From Streptomyces dysideae (lineage in GTDB: Bacteria > Actinomycetota > Actinomycetes > Streptomycetales > Streptomycetaceae), in NCBI RefSeq assembly GCF_001514305.1, contig NZ_KQ949104.1:64194-128193 (forward strand): a stretch of 64,000 nucleotides of DNA. Reading direction: 5' to 3'. The notes under the pieces are model-generated. The model saw nothing but the letters and a program-made list of their open reading frames with translations. It was not told the origin of the DNA and searched no databases. Shown here piece after piece: positions 52,116 to 61,008 of this stretch. Both the position numbers and the translations under genes were made by a program. Positions within the stretch are counted from its first letter, which is position 1. Each line of letters starts with the position of its first letter.

Positions 52116-53504
52116 TCAGACGGTGTGCGCGTCCGCCGCGCGGGCCGTCGCGGGAGCACCGTCGGCGTCGGAGGGGCCGATGTCGGCCAGGTCCCGGTGC
52201 CGGGTCTCCTTGGCCACTCCCACGGCGATCACCGTCAGGACGGCCGCGGCGATGACGTACAGGGCGATCGGGGTGGAACTGCCGTAGTCGGACAGCAGCG
52301 CGGTGGCGATCAGCGGTGCGGGCGCGCCTGCCGCGACCGAGGCGAACTGGGCGCCTATGGAGGCGCCCGAGTAGCGCATCCGGGTCGCGAACATCTCGGA
52401 GAAGAAGGCGGCCTGCGGTGCGTACATCCCCCCGTGCAGCACCAGGCCCACGGTCACGGCGAGGAGCAGGCTGCCGAAGCCGCCCGTGTCGATGAGGGAG
52501 AAGAACGGGAACATCCACGCGCCGACACCGACCGCGCCCAGCAGGTAGACGGGACGGCGGCCGACACGGTCCGACAGCGCGCCCCAGAGCGGGATGACCG
52601 CGAAGTGCACGGCCGACGCGATCAGCACCGCGTTGAGCGCCGTCTGCTTGGAGACGCCGGCCGAGGTGGTGGCGTAGACGAGGATGAACGCGGTGATGAC
52701 GTAGTAGCTGATGTTCTCCGCCATGCGCGCGCCCATCGCCACCAGGACGTCTCGCCAGTGGTGCCGCAGCACCGAGACCAGTGGCAGCCGTTCGGCTTCG
52801 TCCGTCTGTGCCGCCTTGCGGGCCTCGGCCCGTGCCAACGCCTGCTGGAATACAGGCGATTCGTCGACAGACAGACGAATCCACAAACCGACGATCACCA
52901 GCACGCCGGAGAGCAGGAACGGAATCCGCCAGCCCCACGCCCCGAAGGCGGCGTCCGACAGTACGGCGGTCAGCAGGGACAGCACCCCGGTCGCCAGCAA
53001 CTGCCCCGCGGGCGCACCGGTCTGCGGCCACGAGGCCCAGAAGCCGCGCCGCCGGGCGTCCCCGTGCTCGGACACCAGCAGCACGGCCCCGCCCCACTCC
53101 CCGCCGAGCGCGAAGCCCTGCACCAGACGCAGCACGGTCAGCAGCACGGGAGCGGCGGACCCGATGGTCGCGTGCGTGGGCAGCAGCCCGATGGCGAAGG
53201 TCGCCCCGCCCATCAGCAGCAGGCTCAGCACCAGCAGCTTCTTGCGGCCGAGCCGGTCACCGTAGTGCCCGAAGACGAGGGCACCCAGCGGACGGGCGGC
53301 GAATCCGACGGCGTAGGTCAGGAACGACAGCAGGGTACCGACGAGCGGGTCGGAGTCCGGGAAGAACAGCTTGTTGAAGACGAGAGCGGCGGCGGAGCCG
53401 TACAGGAAGAAGTCGTACCACTCGATGGTGGTGCCGATGAGGGACGCGGCGACGATGCGCTTGAGGTTGCCCGGGGGTGGGGGAGCGGTGGTTGCGGAGG
53501 CCAT
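52116..53504 (-). CDS. MHS-family MFS transporter (metabolite:proton symporter)
   Basis: The 462-residue protein has 12 predicted helices. IVAASLIGTTIEWYDFFLYGSAAALVF and GHYGDRLGRKKLLVLSLLLMG are typical of the metabolite:H+ symporter family (KgtP, ProP, ShiA), which import dicarboxylates, shikimate, betaine and the like. ATG at 53504 after GAGGAAG. It converges on the PucR regulator. Uptake of a carboxylate such as 3-hydroxybutyrate is an inference from context. Confidence 0.92.
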   Translation of the reverse strand: MASATTAPPPPGNLKRIVAASLIGTTIEWYDFFLYGSAAALVFNKLFFPDSDPLVGTLLSFLTYAVGFAARPLGALVFGHYGDRLGRKKLLVLSLLLMGGATFAIGLLPTHATIGSAAPVLLTVLRLVQGFALGGEWGGAVLLVSEHGDARRRGFWASWPQTGAPAGQLLATGVLSLLTAVLSDAAFGAWGWRIPFLLSGVLVIVGLWIRLSVDESPVFQQALARAEARKAAQTDEAERLPLVSVLRHHWRDVLVAMGARMAENISYYVITAFILVYATTSAGVSKQTALNAVLIASAVHFAVIPLWGALSDRVGRRPVYLLGAVGVGAWMFPFFSLIDTGGFGSLLLAVTVGLVLHGGMYAPQAAFFSEMFATRMRYSGASIGAQFASVAAGAPAPLIATALLSDYGSSTPIALYVIAAAVLTVIAVGVAKETRHRDLADIGPSDADGAPATARAADAHTV

Positions 53505-53959
53505 GTGCGCCACTTCCTCGTGTGCGGTGGGGACGGGTACGTGTCGGAACACCGTAGGAACGTGCAGGTCAGGGGCACATGTGGTGGGGCAACATAGTTC
53601 AGGGCGCGGCTATGCATCGGACCACCATGACCGCTCGCGGAGCGGCGGTTGAGAGGCTTGGAGAAGGGCGAACTTGGTGCGGTCCGGGAAGCGTAGTTGG
53701 GGGTGATTTGACGGTGGCGTGCTGACTCCCGTGCTGGTTTGGTGCTGACTAAATTCGCACGTCATCACCCATGTTCGTCTCTCCCGTGCTGACTTGGTGC
53801 TGACTACGCTCCGTAGAACTCGGGCATCAGGGGCGGATCGGGCCCAGAGCTGCGCTGAGGGCAAGCGACTCGAAAGAAGGCCAAGCCGGTCGATGAGACT
53901 CGGTCTATGGGTGGGTGAGCGCGGGTCTGGGATTGCTGTGGTGTGCGATCGTCCCAGCA
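53505..53959. other. Non-coding, decayed region with clustered 9-bp repeats
   Basis: About 450 bases without a convincing gene. GTGCTGACT occurs four times in direct orientation at 53719, 53742, 53786 and 53797. A transposase relic follows. The region upstream of 53600 presumably carries the promoter of the MHS transporter. Confidence 0.6.
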
Positions 53960-54255
53960 GGTTGTGCTATCGCCCAAGGGCGAGCGGCGCTCGCTCGGCG
54001 AGAGTGACTACACCGCCTTCTCGACGGCGCCCTCCAACTGCTCAAAGCACCGCTGATCGTGGTGTGGGACCGGCTGAGCACCCACCTCTACGACGATGAA
54101 GGCATTCATGGCCGAGCGGGACTGGCTGACGGTGATCATGCTGCCCGGGTATGCGCCCCCAAGCCAACCCGGTGGAGGGCCTGTGGGCGCGCATCAAGCC
54201 GAGTCTGGCCAACCTGGCTGCCTCCACCCTCAGCGAGTGGCGGCCCGACCACTGA
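53960..54255 (+). mobile_element. IS630-type transposase remnant
   Basis: Pieces of the C-terminal DDE region can be read in shifting frames: PKGERRSLGESDYTAF, APLIVVWDRLSTHLYDD with the second catalytic aspartate, AERDWLTVIMLPGYAP, and NPVEGLWARIKPSLANLAA with the catalytic glutamate, ending at a stop at 54255. The N-terminal two thirds are missing and there are at least two frameshifts. No terminal inverted repeats were recognised. Confidence 0.75.
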
Positions 54256-54339
54256 GTCCCGACCACACGGGGGCGACGCCGTAGGCGTAGATGCCTGCAT
54301 AGGCATGATTGTGCAGCGGGGTCTGCAGCGTCATCCGGT

Positions 54340-54690
54340 TCAGCCGGCACCATTCCAGGGTGCCGCACCCTGCCCCGAACTGAGCCCGTCCAGCAAAAGG
54401 TCCCCGAGCTCGGAGAACGCGTCGCCGGCGGTCAGCCCGGTCCCCTCCAGAAGGATTCCCGACTGGACCGCGTCGATGGTGACCGCTACGACGTGGGCGG
54501 CGAAATGGCCGTTGAGCGCGCGGAAAACGCCGGTCTGTACGCCTTCCTCGATCAGTTCGTGGACCCGGCGCGCCGCGGCGGCGGAGTTGGTTCGGTAGAT
54601 CTGTGCGGTCGGTTCGTAACCGACCATGTCGTCGTAGAAGGCGGCGTCTACCTCACCGGCGTCGGCACCGCCAGCGCCGGCATTCCAACT
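54340..54690 (-). pseudogene. TetR-family C-terminal fragment
   Basis: The reading VDAAFYDDMVGYEPTAQIYR, VHELIEEGVQTGVFRALNGH and ILLEGTGLTAGDAFSELGDL looks like the ligand domain of a TetR regulator, but the helix-turn-helix part is missing. At about 54690 it abuts an unrelated GAF fragment. Confidence 0.5.
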
Positions 54691-55093
54691 CGTTAGCGGT
54701 GATGCCGATCCGGACAGGTCGTCCGGTGCCCAGTACCCGAGCCGGCTCCGAGTCTTCCGGGTAGGTGTGCGTCTGCCCTGTGACGGCCGCCAGGTCCGTG
54801 CAGTCGTCTGAGACGGCCTGGGCAATGCGGCGGAGCGTCTCGGGACCGGTCTCCGGGTTCGTCCCCTCCTCTTGGAGGGTGGAGGAAAGAAGGTCGACGA
54901 TGACGAGGTCGGCGAGGTGGTCGGCACCGACAGCCGCCAGTTCCTGCGCGGTACGGGTGGTGTCCAGTGCGGTCCCGATCCGGGTCCCGGCCTCGTTGAT
55001 CACGATCAGTCGCCGCTGCGGCCAGCGATCGCGTTCCCTCTGGTAGGCCGCGACAGCCTGTTCCGCCGTACGATCGGCGTACTCGAAGGCCAT
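54690..55093 (-). pseudogene. GAF-domain fragment of a SpoIIE-type phosphatase
   Basis: MAFEYADRTAEQAVAAYQRE, RRLIVINEAGTRIGTALDT and ELAAVGADHLADLVIVDLL match the sensor region of Streptomyces SpoIIE-family phosphatases. The phosphatase domain that should follow is absent: the frame passes into a short arginine-rich end. It starts five bases after the stop of another fragment. Confidence 0.6.
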
Positions 55094-55098
55094 CGCGC

Positions 55099-55478
55099 TC
55101 AGGTGAGAGTCGTCGCGTTGATCAGCTCCTGGGACCCGGCGACACAGGCTGCTTCCTTGTTGAGCTGATCAAGCAGACCTGCGTGGACGAGCCGATAGCC
55201 GCGAAGGAGCTCGCTGATGGGCGCCCCGTGCTCAGCGAGTCGGCAGGCGAAAATTCGATGGCGGCGGGTGGCGTCCTGACCTTGGTCATGTCAAGGCCAC
55301 GCTCGAGGAAGTCCAGAATGGCGGCGATGTGTTCGGACAACGCCACTGGCGCCACGGCGGCGATGTCCTCGTACTTCCACACCTCGGGAAGCTCACTGAG
55401 CAGGTGTTGCAGCACCACGTCGCCCAATTGGTCCGCTCGGGGTGCGAGGCCCCCGAGCGAGATCGCTGAGGAAGACAT
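55099..55478 (-). pseudogene. N-terminal fragment of a PucR/RsbR-type regulator
   Basis: LLSELPEVWKYEDIAAVAPV, LSEHIAAILDFLERGLDMTK and VRTPPAAIEF are the start of a PucR-type N-terminal domain; after a one-base slip in a run of T near 55250 it continues in another frame with RLAEHGAPISELLRGYRLVH and LLDQLNKEAACVAGSQELIN, then stops at 55099. The GAF and helix-turn-helix domains are missing. Confidence 0.6.
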
Positions 55479-55588
55479 GGGCGTCGGTTCCCCTAATCAC
55501 AAGGTACCCCCGCCCTGGCCGACGGGCCGTGCCGCGCGGAGTCCGGTGGACGCGCTCGCCCACCGTCGGCCGGGGCGCTGTCAGCCGT

Positions 55589-57478
55589 TCAGAGGGTGTG
55601 ACCGGGGCGGCGGAGGACGGGGCGCAGGGTCTCGATGACGCCGGGGTCGTCCACTGTGGAGGGGATGGGTTCGTCGTGGCCGTCGGCGATGCCGCGCATG
55701 GTCTTGCGCAGGATTTTGCCCGAGCGGGTCTTGGGCAGGGCGGCCACGACCGTGACGTCCTTGAGGGAGGCGACGGCGCCGATGCGCTCACGTACGAGTT
55801 GGACGAGTTCGGCCTCGACCTCGCTCGGTTCGCGGTTGCTGCCGGCTTTGAGGACGACGAAGCCGCGCGGGATCTGTCCCTTGAGGTCGTCGGCGACGCC
55901 GATGACGGCGCATTCGGCGACGTCGGGGTGGGCGGCCAGGGCCTCTTCCATGCTGCCGGTGGACAGTCGGTGGCCGGCGACGTTGATGACGTCGTCGGTG
56001 CGGCCCATCACGAAGACATAGCCGTCGTCGTCGATGTGGCCGCTGTCGCCGGTGAGGTAGTACCCGGCGTAGGCGGAGAGGTAGGAGGCGACGTAGCGGT
56101 CGTCGTCCTTCCAGAGCGTGGGGAGCGCGCCGGGCGGCAGAGGAAGCCTCACGACGATCGCGCCGTCGACGCCCGTGGGCACCGGATCGCTCGAGGCGTC
56201 GAGGACGCGGACGTCCCAGCCCGGCAGCGGGCGGGTGGGGGAGCCGGGCTTGAGGGGGGCGGGTTCGATGCCCACGGGGTTGGCGACGATGGGCCAGCCG
56301 GTCTCGGTCTGCCACCAGTGGTCGATCACCGGGACGCCCAGCAGGGCGCTCGCCCAGTGATAGGTCTCGGGGTCGAGGCGCTCACCGGCCAGGAAGAGGT
56401 AGCGCAGGTGGGAGAGGTCGTAGCCGGCGGTGAGCACCCCTTTCGGGTCCTCCTTCCTGATCGCCCGGAAGGCGGTGGGGGCGGTGAACATGGTCTTGAC
56501 GCGGTAGTCGGCGGCGACGCGCCAGAACTGGCCCGCGTCCGGGGTGCCGACCGGCTTGCCCTCGTACAGGACCGTCGTCGCGCCGGCCAGCAGGGGCGCG
56601 TAGACGATGTAGGAGTGCCCGACGACCCAGCCGACGTCGGAGCCGGTGAACATCGTCTCGCCCGGTCCCACGTCGTAGACGGCCCCCATCGACCAGTGCA
56701 GGGCGACCGCGTAGCCGCCGCTGTCGCGGACGACTCCCTTGGGTTTTCCGGTCGTTCCGGACGTGTAGAGGATGTACAGGGGATCGGTGGCGGGGACGGG
56801 AACGCAGTCGGCCGGCGGCGCGGCGGCGACCAGATCGCCCCAGTCGAGATCGTCGGGCCCCAACTCGGCGTGTTCCTGGGGGCGTTGCAGGATCACACAC
56901 TTCTCCGGCTTGTGGACCGCGAGTTCAATGGCCCGGTCGAGCAGGGGCTTGTATGCGATGACGCGTTTGCCCTCGATGCCGCAGGACGCGGAGACGGCCA
57001 CCTTGGGGGCCGCGTCGTCGATGCGGAGGGCGAGTTCGCGCGGTGCGAAGCCGCCGAAGACGACCGAGTGGACCGCGCCGATGCGTGCACAGGCCAGCAT
57101 CGCGACCACGGCTTCGGGGACCATCGGCATGTAGATCACCACGCGGTCGCCATGCCCCACACCGAGCTGCGCGAGCGCTCCGGCGAAGGACGCCACCTCG
57201 TTCTTCAGCTGTTCGTAGGTGTAGGTGCGGCGGGTGTCGGTCACGGGTGAGTCGTAGACGAGCGCGGGCTGTTCGCCGCGGCCGGCTTCGATGTGCCGGT
57301 CGAGCGCGTTGAAGCAGACGTTGAGCCGACCGTTGGGAAACCAGCGGTAGAACGGTGCGCCCGAGGAATCCAGGGCGCGTCGCGGAGTGACATCCCAGTC
57401 GATGCCCTCGGCCGCCTTCAGCCAGAAGCTCTCCGGGTCTTCGGTGCTGGTGCGGAAGGCATCCTCGTACGTTCCCAT
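55589..57478 (-). CDS. prpE: Propionyl-CoA synthetase-type acyl-CoA ligase
   Basis: The 629-residue AMP-forming ligase activates a short carboxylate. N-terminal ACAS_N region (YEDAFRTSTEDPESFWL), core P-loop YTSGTTGKPKGVVRD near residue 239, WWQTETGWPIVANP, GYYLTGDSGHIDDDGY and the C-terminal catalytic lysine in TRSGKILRK near 585. It matches PrpE more than Acs in its DWDV-PRRALD start and length. ATG at 57478 is preceded by AAGGAGTGCG. It starts the accessory catabolic region; propionate activation is likely but other short acids are possible. Confidence 0.9.
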   Translation of the reverse strand: MGTYEDAFRTSTEDPESFWLKAAEGIDWDVTPRRALDSSGAPFYRWFPNGRLNVCFNALDRHIEAGRGEQPALVYDSPVTDTRRTYTYEQLKNEVASFAGALAQLGVGHGDRVVIYMPMVPEAVVAMLACARIGAVHSVVFGGFAPRELALRIDDAAPKVAVSASCGIEGKRVIAYKPLLDRAIELAVHKPEKCVILQRPQEHAELGPDDLDWGDLVAAAPPADCVPVPATDPLYILYTSGTTGKPKGVVRDSGGYAVALHWSMGAVYDVGPGETMFTGSDVGWVVGHSYIVYAPLLAGATTVLYEGKPVGTPDAGQFWRVAADYRVKTMFTAPTAFRAIRKEDPKGVLTAGYDLSHLRYLFLAGERLDPETYHWASALLGVPVIDHWWQTETGWPIVANPVGIEPAPLKPGSPTRPLPGWDVRVLDASSDPVPTGVDGAIVVRLPLPPGALPTLWKDDDRYVASYLSAYAGYYLTGDSGHIDDDGYVFVMGRTDDVINVAGHRLSTGSMEEALAAHPDVAECAVIGVADDLKGQIPRGFVVLKAGSNREPSEVEAELVQLVRERIGAVASLKDVTVVAALPKTRSGKILRKTMRGIADGHDEPIPSTVDDPGVIETLRPVLRRPGHTL

Positions 57479-57663
57479 CGCGCACTCCTTTGTGGCTTCG
57501 AGGGACGGTGGTGGGGCTGCGTGCGGAACGGTGTCGGACACGAGTACCGCATGCCGGCCGGTACGGTCGAGCAGAATGCCGGAGACCGGCGGACCGGTCA
57601 CCGGCATGGCGGTGGTGCTACGGCCTGGCCGTCAGCGGGCCTGCCGTCAGGTGCGGCTTCTGC

Positions 57664-58575
57664 TCACGCGCCGAGGTGCTTACGGAGCCACTGACCCATC
57701 TGCTGGATCGCCTGGTCCACCTCGGGTACGCGCCCGGCGCCCAGGACGAACGAGTGCTGACCTTCGGGCAGCGGGTGGACCTCGGAGGTGACCTTGAAGT
57801 CCGCGAGGCGGCGGCCGAACTGGTCGCCGTCGTCGGCGAGGGTCTCGTACTCGCCGTAGTGGACGGTCGTGGGAGGCAGGCCCGTCAGGTCGGCGTTCAC
57901 GAGACTGATCTGCGGGTCGGCGAAGTCCACTCCGGGATCCTGCAGCCAGGCTCCTCGGAAGAGCTCGAGGGTGTTCCTGCTGAGCATCTTGTCGTTGTCT
58001 TCGTTCTCGTCCACCGACGCGTTCTGGATGGTGAGGTCCGTCCACGGTGAGACGCTGACGATCGCGCCCGGCGTCACCTCGCCCTTCGCGAGCAGGCGCA
58101 GCGGGAGCATCACCGCGAGCGTCCCGCCGATCGAGTGGCCGGTGCTGCCGATGTTCCGCGGCTCGTAGCCCTGCGAGAGCAGCCAGCGGTAGGCCGTCTC
58201 GGCATCGTCGAGCTGCGCGGGGTGGGGATGTTCGGGCGCCAGGCGGAAGTCGACGACGAGGGAGCGGGCGCCGGCTGCCTTGGCGATGTGGCCGGCGGCC
58301 TTGCGGTCGGAGTGCATGGAGGCGGTGACCGAGCCGCCGAAGTGGAAGTGGAGCAGTGCCTTGCTGGGGTCGGCTCCTTCGGGGATGGCCCAGAGGGCGG
58401 GTACGCCGCCTGCGTCGACCTCGGCGTAGGTGACGCCTTCGGGTTCGGTGGACGCCTTGTGGTTGGAGTCGACGATGTCGCGGATGATGGCCAGGTCGAG
58501 GCCGGGTGTAGACGACTTCGCGCTCACGCTCGCGAGGAACTCCGCGAACTCGTGTGCTTGCTGGCTGACTGCCAT
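57664..58575 (-). CDS. Alpha/beta hydrolase of the hormone-sensitive lipase family
   Basis: The 303-residue esterase has the oxyanion loop LLHFHFGGSVTASMH near residue 75, where the usual HGGG is HFGG, the nucleophile in STGHSIGGTLAVML near 148, an acid near 250 and the histidine in EGQHSFVLG near 280. GLDLAIIRDIVDSNHKAS at the start is typical of secondary-metabolite-like esterases. ATG at 58575 after GAGAAGGAG. It probably forms a unit with the CoA ligase 185 bases downstream. Confidence 0.9.
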   Translation of the reverse strand: MAVSQQAHEFAEFLASVSAKSSTPGLDLAIIRDIVDSNHKASTEPEGVTYAEVDAGGVPALWAIPEGADPSKALLHFHFGGSVTASMHSDRKAAGHIAKAAGARSLVVDFRLAPEHPHPAQLDDAETAYRWLLSQGYEPRNIGSTGHSIGGTLAVMLPLRLLAKGEVTPGAIVSVSPWTDLTIQNASVDENEDNDKMLSRNTLELFRGAWLQDPGVDFADPQISLVNADLTGLPPTTVHYGEYETLADDGDQFGRRLADFKVTSEVHPLPEGQHSFVLGAGRVPEVDQAIQQMGQWLRKHLGA

Positions 58576-58915
58576 GGTGGTGCTCCTTCTCGGACGGGTG
58601 CGGTGTGAGGGTTCCCCCGCGGAAGCCGGGGCGATGGGGTGGTCCTGACGCTATCGGCTGAGTATGTGAAAGTAAACTTAGATGTGGTCGGGTCCGAGCT
58701 CGGCTTCTGTGCAGTCGAGTGGTGGTGGGGGCGGGCGCGACGGCCCGGTGGACAGTGCGTCGTGCCCGCACCGCGCGGGTTCGCCCCGGCCGACGGCGCC
58801 CGCACGCCTGCCGGAATCGAGCAGCTGGTCAAAGCGGCGAGACCGGCGACGATCCGGCTGCCGGACTGTCTTCCGTGCCGCCATCGCGAACCAGGCATCG
58901 GCGACTGTACGAGTG
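58576..58915. other. Intergenic region, 340 bases without a gene
   Basis: I see no convincing gene. The AT-rich stretch around 58660-58685 may carry the minus-strand promoter of the esterase gene (TTTACT and TAGCGT 17 bases apart). A short minus-strand reading FDQLLDSGRRAGAV resembles a TetR C-terminus but is too short to call. Confidence 0.5.
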
Positions 58916-59755
58916 CTACTCGTCGAGGAACTGAAGGGCGTGCTTCAGGAACCGCTCGGGGTACTGGAACTGCGCACCATGCCCGGCATCGGGGTAGATC
59001 AGCAGTTGAGCGTTGGGGATGTTCTGGGCGAGGTGCCAGGAATTGATCGAGGCGATCATCACGTCGTTCTCGCCGTTGAGGACCAGCGTCGGCTGGGTGA
59101 TCGCGTTCAGGTGGGCATAGGGATTCTCGCCCGGCAGCGGTTCCGCGTAGGCGACAACCGCTTCGAACTGCGCCTGCGTGACCGCGGGCGAGGCTGGCGT
59201 GTCCTGGTCGGCCCGCTGATGACGCCGCTCCCAGAAGGCCCGGCCCGCCTCGACCGCGGCTTCCGAGCGGCCGAAGAACAGGAAGAGGAAGTCCTCCAGG
59301 GTGGGGACCGGGTTCAGTGCGTAGTCAGGCACCTGGGGGTCACTCGTCGGGTCCCCGCCTCGGAGGCCGGTGCCGAGCAGGAGGAGCTTGCGCACCAACT
59401 GGGGGTGGCGCAGCGTGACTTCCTGAGCCTGGTAACCGCCGATCGAGAAGCCGAGCAGATCGACCTGCTCCAGCCCCAGCGCCCGGATGACGGCGGCGAT
59501 GTCGTCGGCCATATCCTCCATCCGGTTGCGTGGCGTGCCGGATGACGAGGCGATGCCGCGCCCGTTGAACAGGATGACCTCACGGCTTTCGGCCAGGCCG
59601 TCGGTGAGCACCGGGTCCCAGTTGTCCATGCCTCCGCGGAAATGCTGGACCAGGAAGATCGGGACGCCGGAGGGCTTGCCCCAGCGGCGGTAGGCGAATC
59701 GGTCGCCGTCGACCTCGATGTACTGAGTCGGGGCGGTCACATGCGTGTAACTCAT
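58916..59755 (-). CDS. Alpha/beta hydrolase A
   Basis: The 279-residue hydrolase has FLVQHFRGGMDNWDPVL near residue 40 (oxyanion region), the nucleophile in LLGFSIGGYQAQEV near 102, ALNAITQPTLVLNGENDVMI with the acid near 235 and the histidine in YPDAGHGAQFQYPERF near 260. It is a paralogue of the gene at 62827-63693. ATG at 59755. It is divergent from a TetR gene, with palindromes between, so it is probably repressed by it. Substrate unknown; an ester or lactone is expected. Confidence 0.9.
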   Translation of the reverse strand: MSYTHVTAPTQYIEVDGDRFAYRRWGKPSGVPIFLVQHFRGGMDNWDPVLTDGLAESREVILFNGRGIASSSGTPRNRMEDMADDIAAVIRALGLEQVDLLGFSIGGYQAQEVTLRHPQLVRKLLLLGTGLRGGDPTSDPQVPDYALNPVPTLEDFLFLFFGRSEAAVEAGRAFWERRHQRADQDTPASPAVTQAQFEAVVAYAEPLPGENPYAHLNAITQPTLVLNGENDVMIASINSWHLAQNIPNAQLLIYPDAGHGAQFQYPERFLKHALQFLDE

Positions 59756-59785
59756 GGTCTGAGCCTTTCTGGAGGGCGCGAGCAA

Positions 59786-59801
59786 TACGATGACGATCGT
59801 A
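59786..59801. promoter_or_regulatory. Inverted repeat in the divergent control region
   Basis: TACGATGACGATCGTA has matching 6-bp arms TACGAT/ATCGTA. It lies just upstream of the hydrolase gene and 36 bases from the perfect palindrome at 59822. Confidence 0.5.
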
Positions 59802-59821
59802 ATTTAAAAAGTCAACCCTTT

Positions 59822-59837
59822 GATGTCGATCGACATC
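59822..59837. promoter_or_regulatory. Perfect 16-bp palindrome, TetR operator
   Basis: GATGTCGATCGACATC is identical to its reverse complement. It lies in the 131-base region between the hydrolase A gene and the divergent TetR gene, in low-GC surroundings, the expected position for autoregulation and control of the hydrolase. Confidence 0.7.
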
Positions 59838-59886
59838 TATGTACGCTTTGACAGTCGAGCGTCAACCGAGGAAGGGGTGGCTGATC

Positions 59887-60495
59887 GTGAGAGTCACCAA
59901 GGCGCAGGCGGAGCGCAATCGTGCCCATATCGTCGCGACAGCCGCCAGGCTGTTCCGCGAGCGCGGCTACGACGGTGTCGGTGTGGCGGAACTGATGGCA
60001 GCCGCCGGGTTCACCCATGGCGGGTTCTACAAGCACTTCCGCTCCAAGGCCGACCTGATGGCCGAAGCTTCCGCAAGCGGGCTCTCGCAGACCGCGGCAC
60101 GGACGGAAGGCCTGGACCCCGCCGAGTTCGTCGAGCGCTACGTCTCGCGGGAGCATCGCGACGGGCGCGGTGACGGCTGCACCGTCGCGGCCCTCAGCGG
60201 CGACGCCGCTCGTCAGTCGGTGGGCATCAAAACAGAGTTCGCGGCAGGGATCGAGAACCTGCTGACGGTCCTCCAGGCTCAAAGCGATAGGCCAGGGGAT
60301 GCCGACCGGGGTGCAGCCCGCGCCATGCTGATCGACATGCTCGCCCATTCGGTCGGCGCGGTCATGTTGTCGCGGGCATGCCCGGACGGTTCTCTGCTGG
60401 CGGACGAAATCCTCGATGTCTGCCGCAAGGGAATTCTCGCGTCATTGACACACGGCTACAGCGACCAGTCGGAGGCACGGGGCCCGGGAGTCTGA
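59887..60495 (+). CDS. TetR-family regulator
   Basis: The 202-residue protein has the TetR helix-turn-helix (RERGYDGVGVAELMAAAGFTHGGFYKHFRSK, residues about 20-50) and a C-terminal domain of the TetR_C_16/AcrR type with GCTVAALSGDAARQS. GTG at 59887 is preceded by AGGAAGG; an ATG at 59839 in the same frame adjoins the palindrome and would add 16 residues. It is divergent from hydrolase A and probably represses it. Confidence 0.9.
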   Translation: MRVTKAQAERNRAHIVATAARLFRERGYDGVGVAELMAAAGFTHGGFYKHFRSKADLMAEASASGLSQTAARTEGLDPAEFVERYVSREHRDGRGDGCTVAALSGDAARQSVGIKTEFAAGIENLLTVLQAQSDRPGDADRGAARAMLIDMLAHSVGAVMLSRACPDGSLLADEILDVCRKGILASLTHGYSDQSEARGPGV

Positions 60496-60624
60496 TCGCA
60501 GCCGACCGACGCGAGCCCCATCACCCGATGGTCCGGTCCTGACGCAAAGCGGCTGCGGTTCCGAGCCGTTGATGCGGCGGGGGACGCGGCCGTTCTTCAC
60601 GCTTCGAGACGTCGAGTAACGAAG

Positions 60625-60890
60625 TGCGAGGGAACGGCCTCTTCCACGAGCGTCCCCGTCGAGGTATCCAGAGGCGAGGCGTTGGGGTTGCTGTCCCGCT
60701 TTCGGCTCGAGTGCTACGACTCCCACTACGCCCGCGCGGACGCGCTCTTCAAGCTCATCGACGCGGTCCTGTGCGCGGACGGGCTGCTCAGGGCCCGGGT
60801 GGAGGTGTCGATGGCGGCCGAGCATCGGGCTGAACGCGGCGCAATGCACGCGGCCCTGGAGCAGGGCTGGATGGTCTTGCCGAGATGCGC
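60625..60890 (+). mobile_element. IS701-type transposase N-terminal remnant
   Basis: LLSRFRLECYDSHYARADAL, FKLIDAVLCADGLLRARVEV and EHRAERGAMHAALEQG match the N-terminal domain of streptomycete IS701 transposases (usually LxRFRxEFYDCLTxRADALFEL). The rest, including the catalytic DDE core, is absent. No terminal repeats were recognised. The flanks 60496-60624 and 60891-61008 hold no gene. Confidence 0.65.
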
Positions 60891-61008
60891 GGCGCGGAGC
60901 GCGGCGACGTACCCGCTGGGGCAGGCGCCGAAGGCGACGTCTTCGTCATGCGTGCTCATGAGGTCCCCCTTTCCCGGGTGTTCGATGGTTGGCTCGTGGA
61001 GCGGGTGG

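Noticed and set aside
58678..58884. Short minus-strand frame with FDQLLDSGRRAGAV resembling a TetR tail
   Set aside because: Only about 14 residues look like the family; the rest is proline/arginine-rich shadow sequence.
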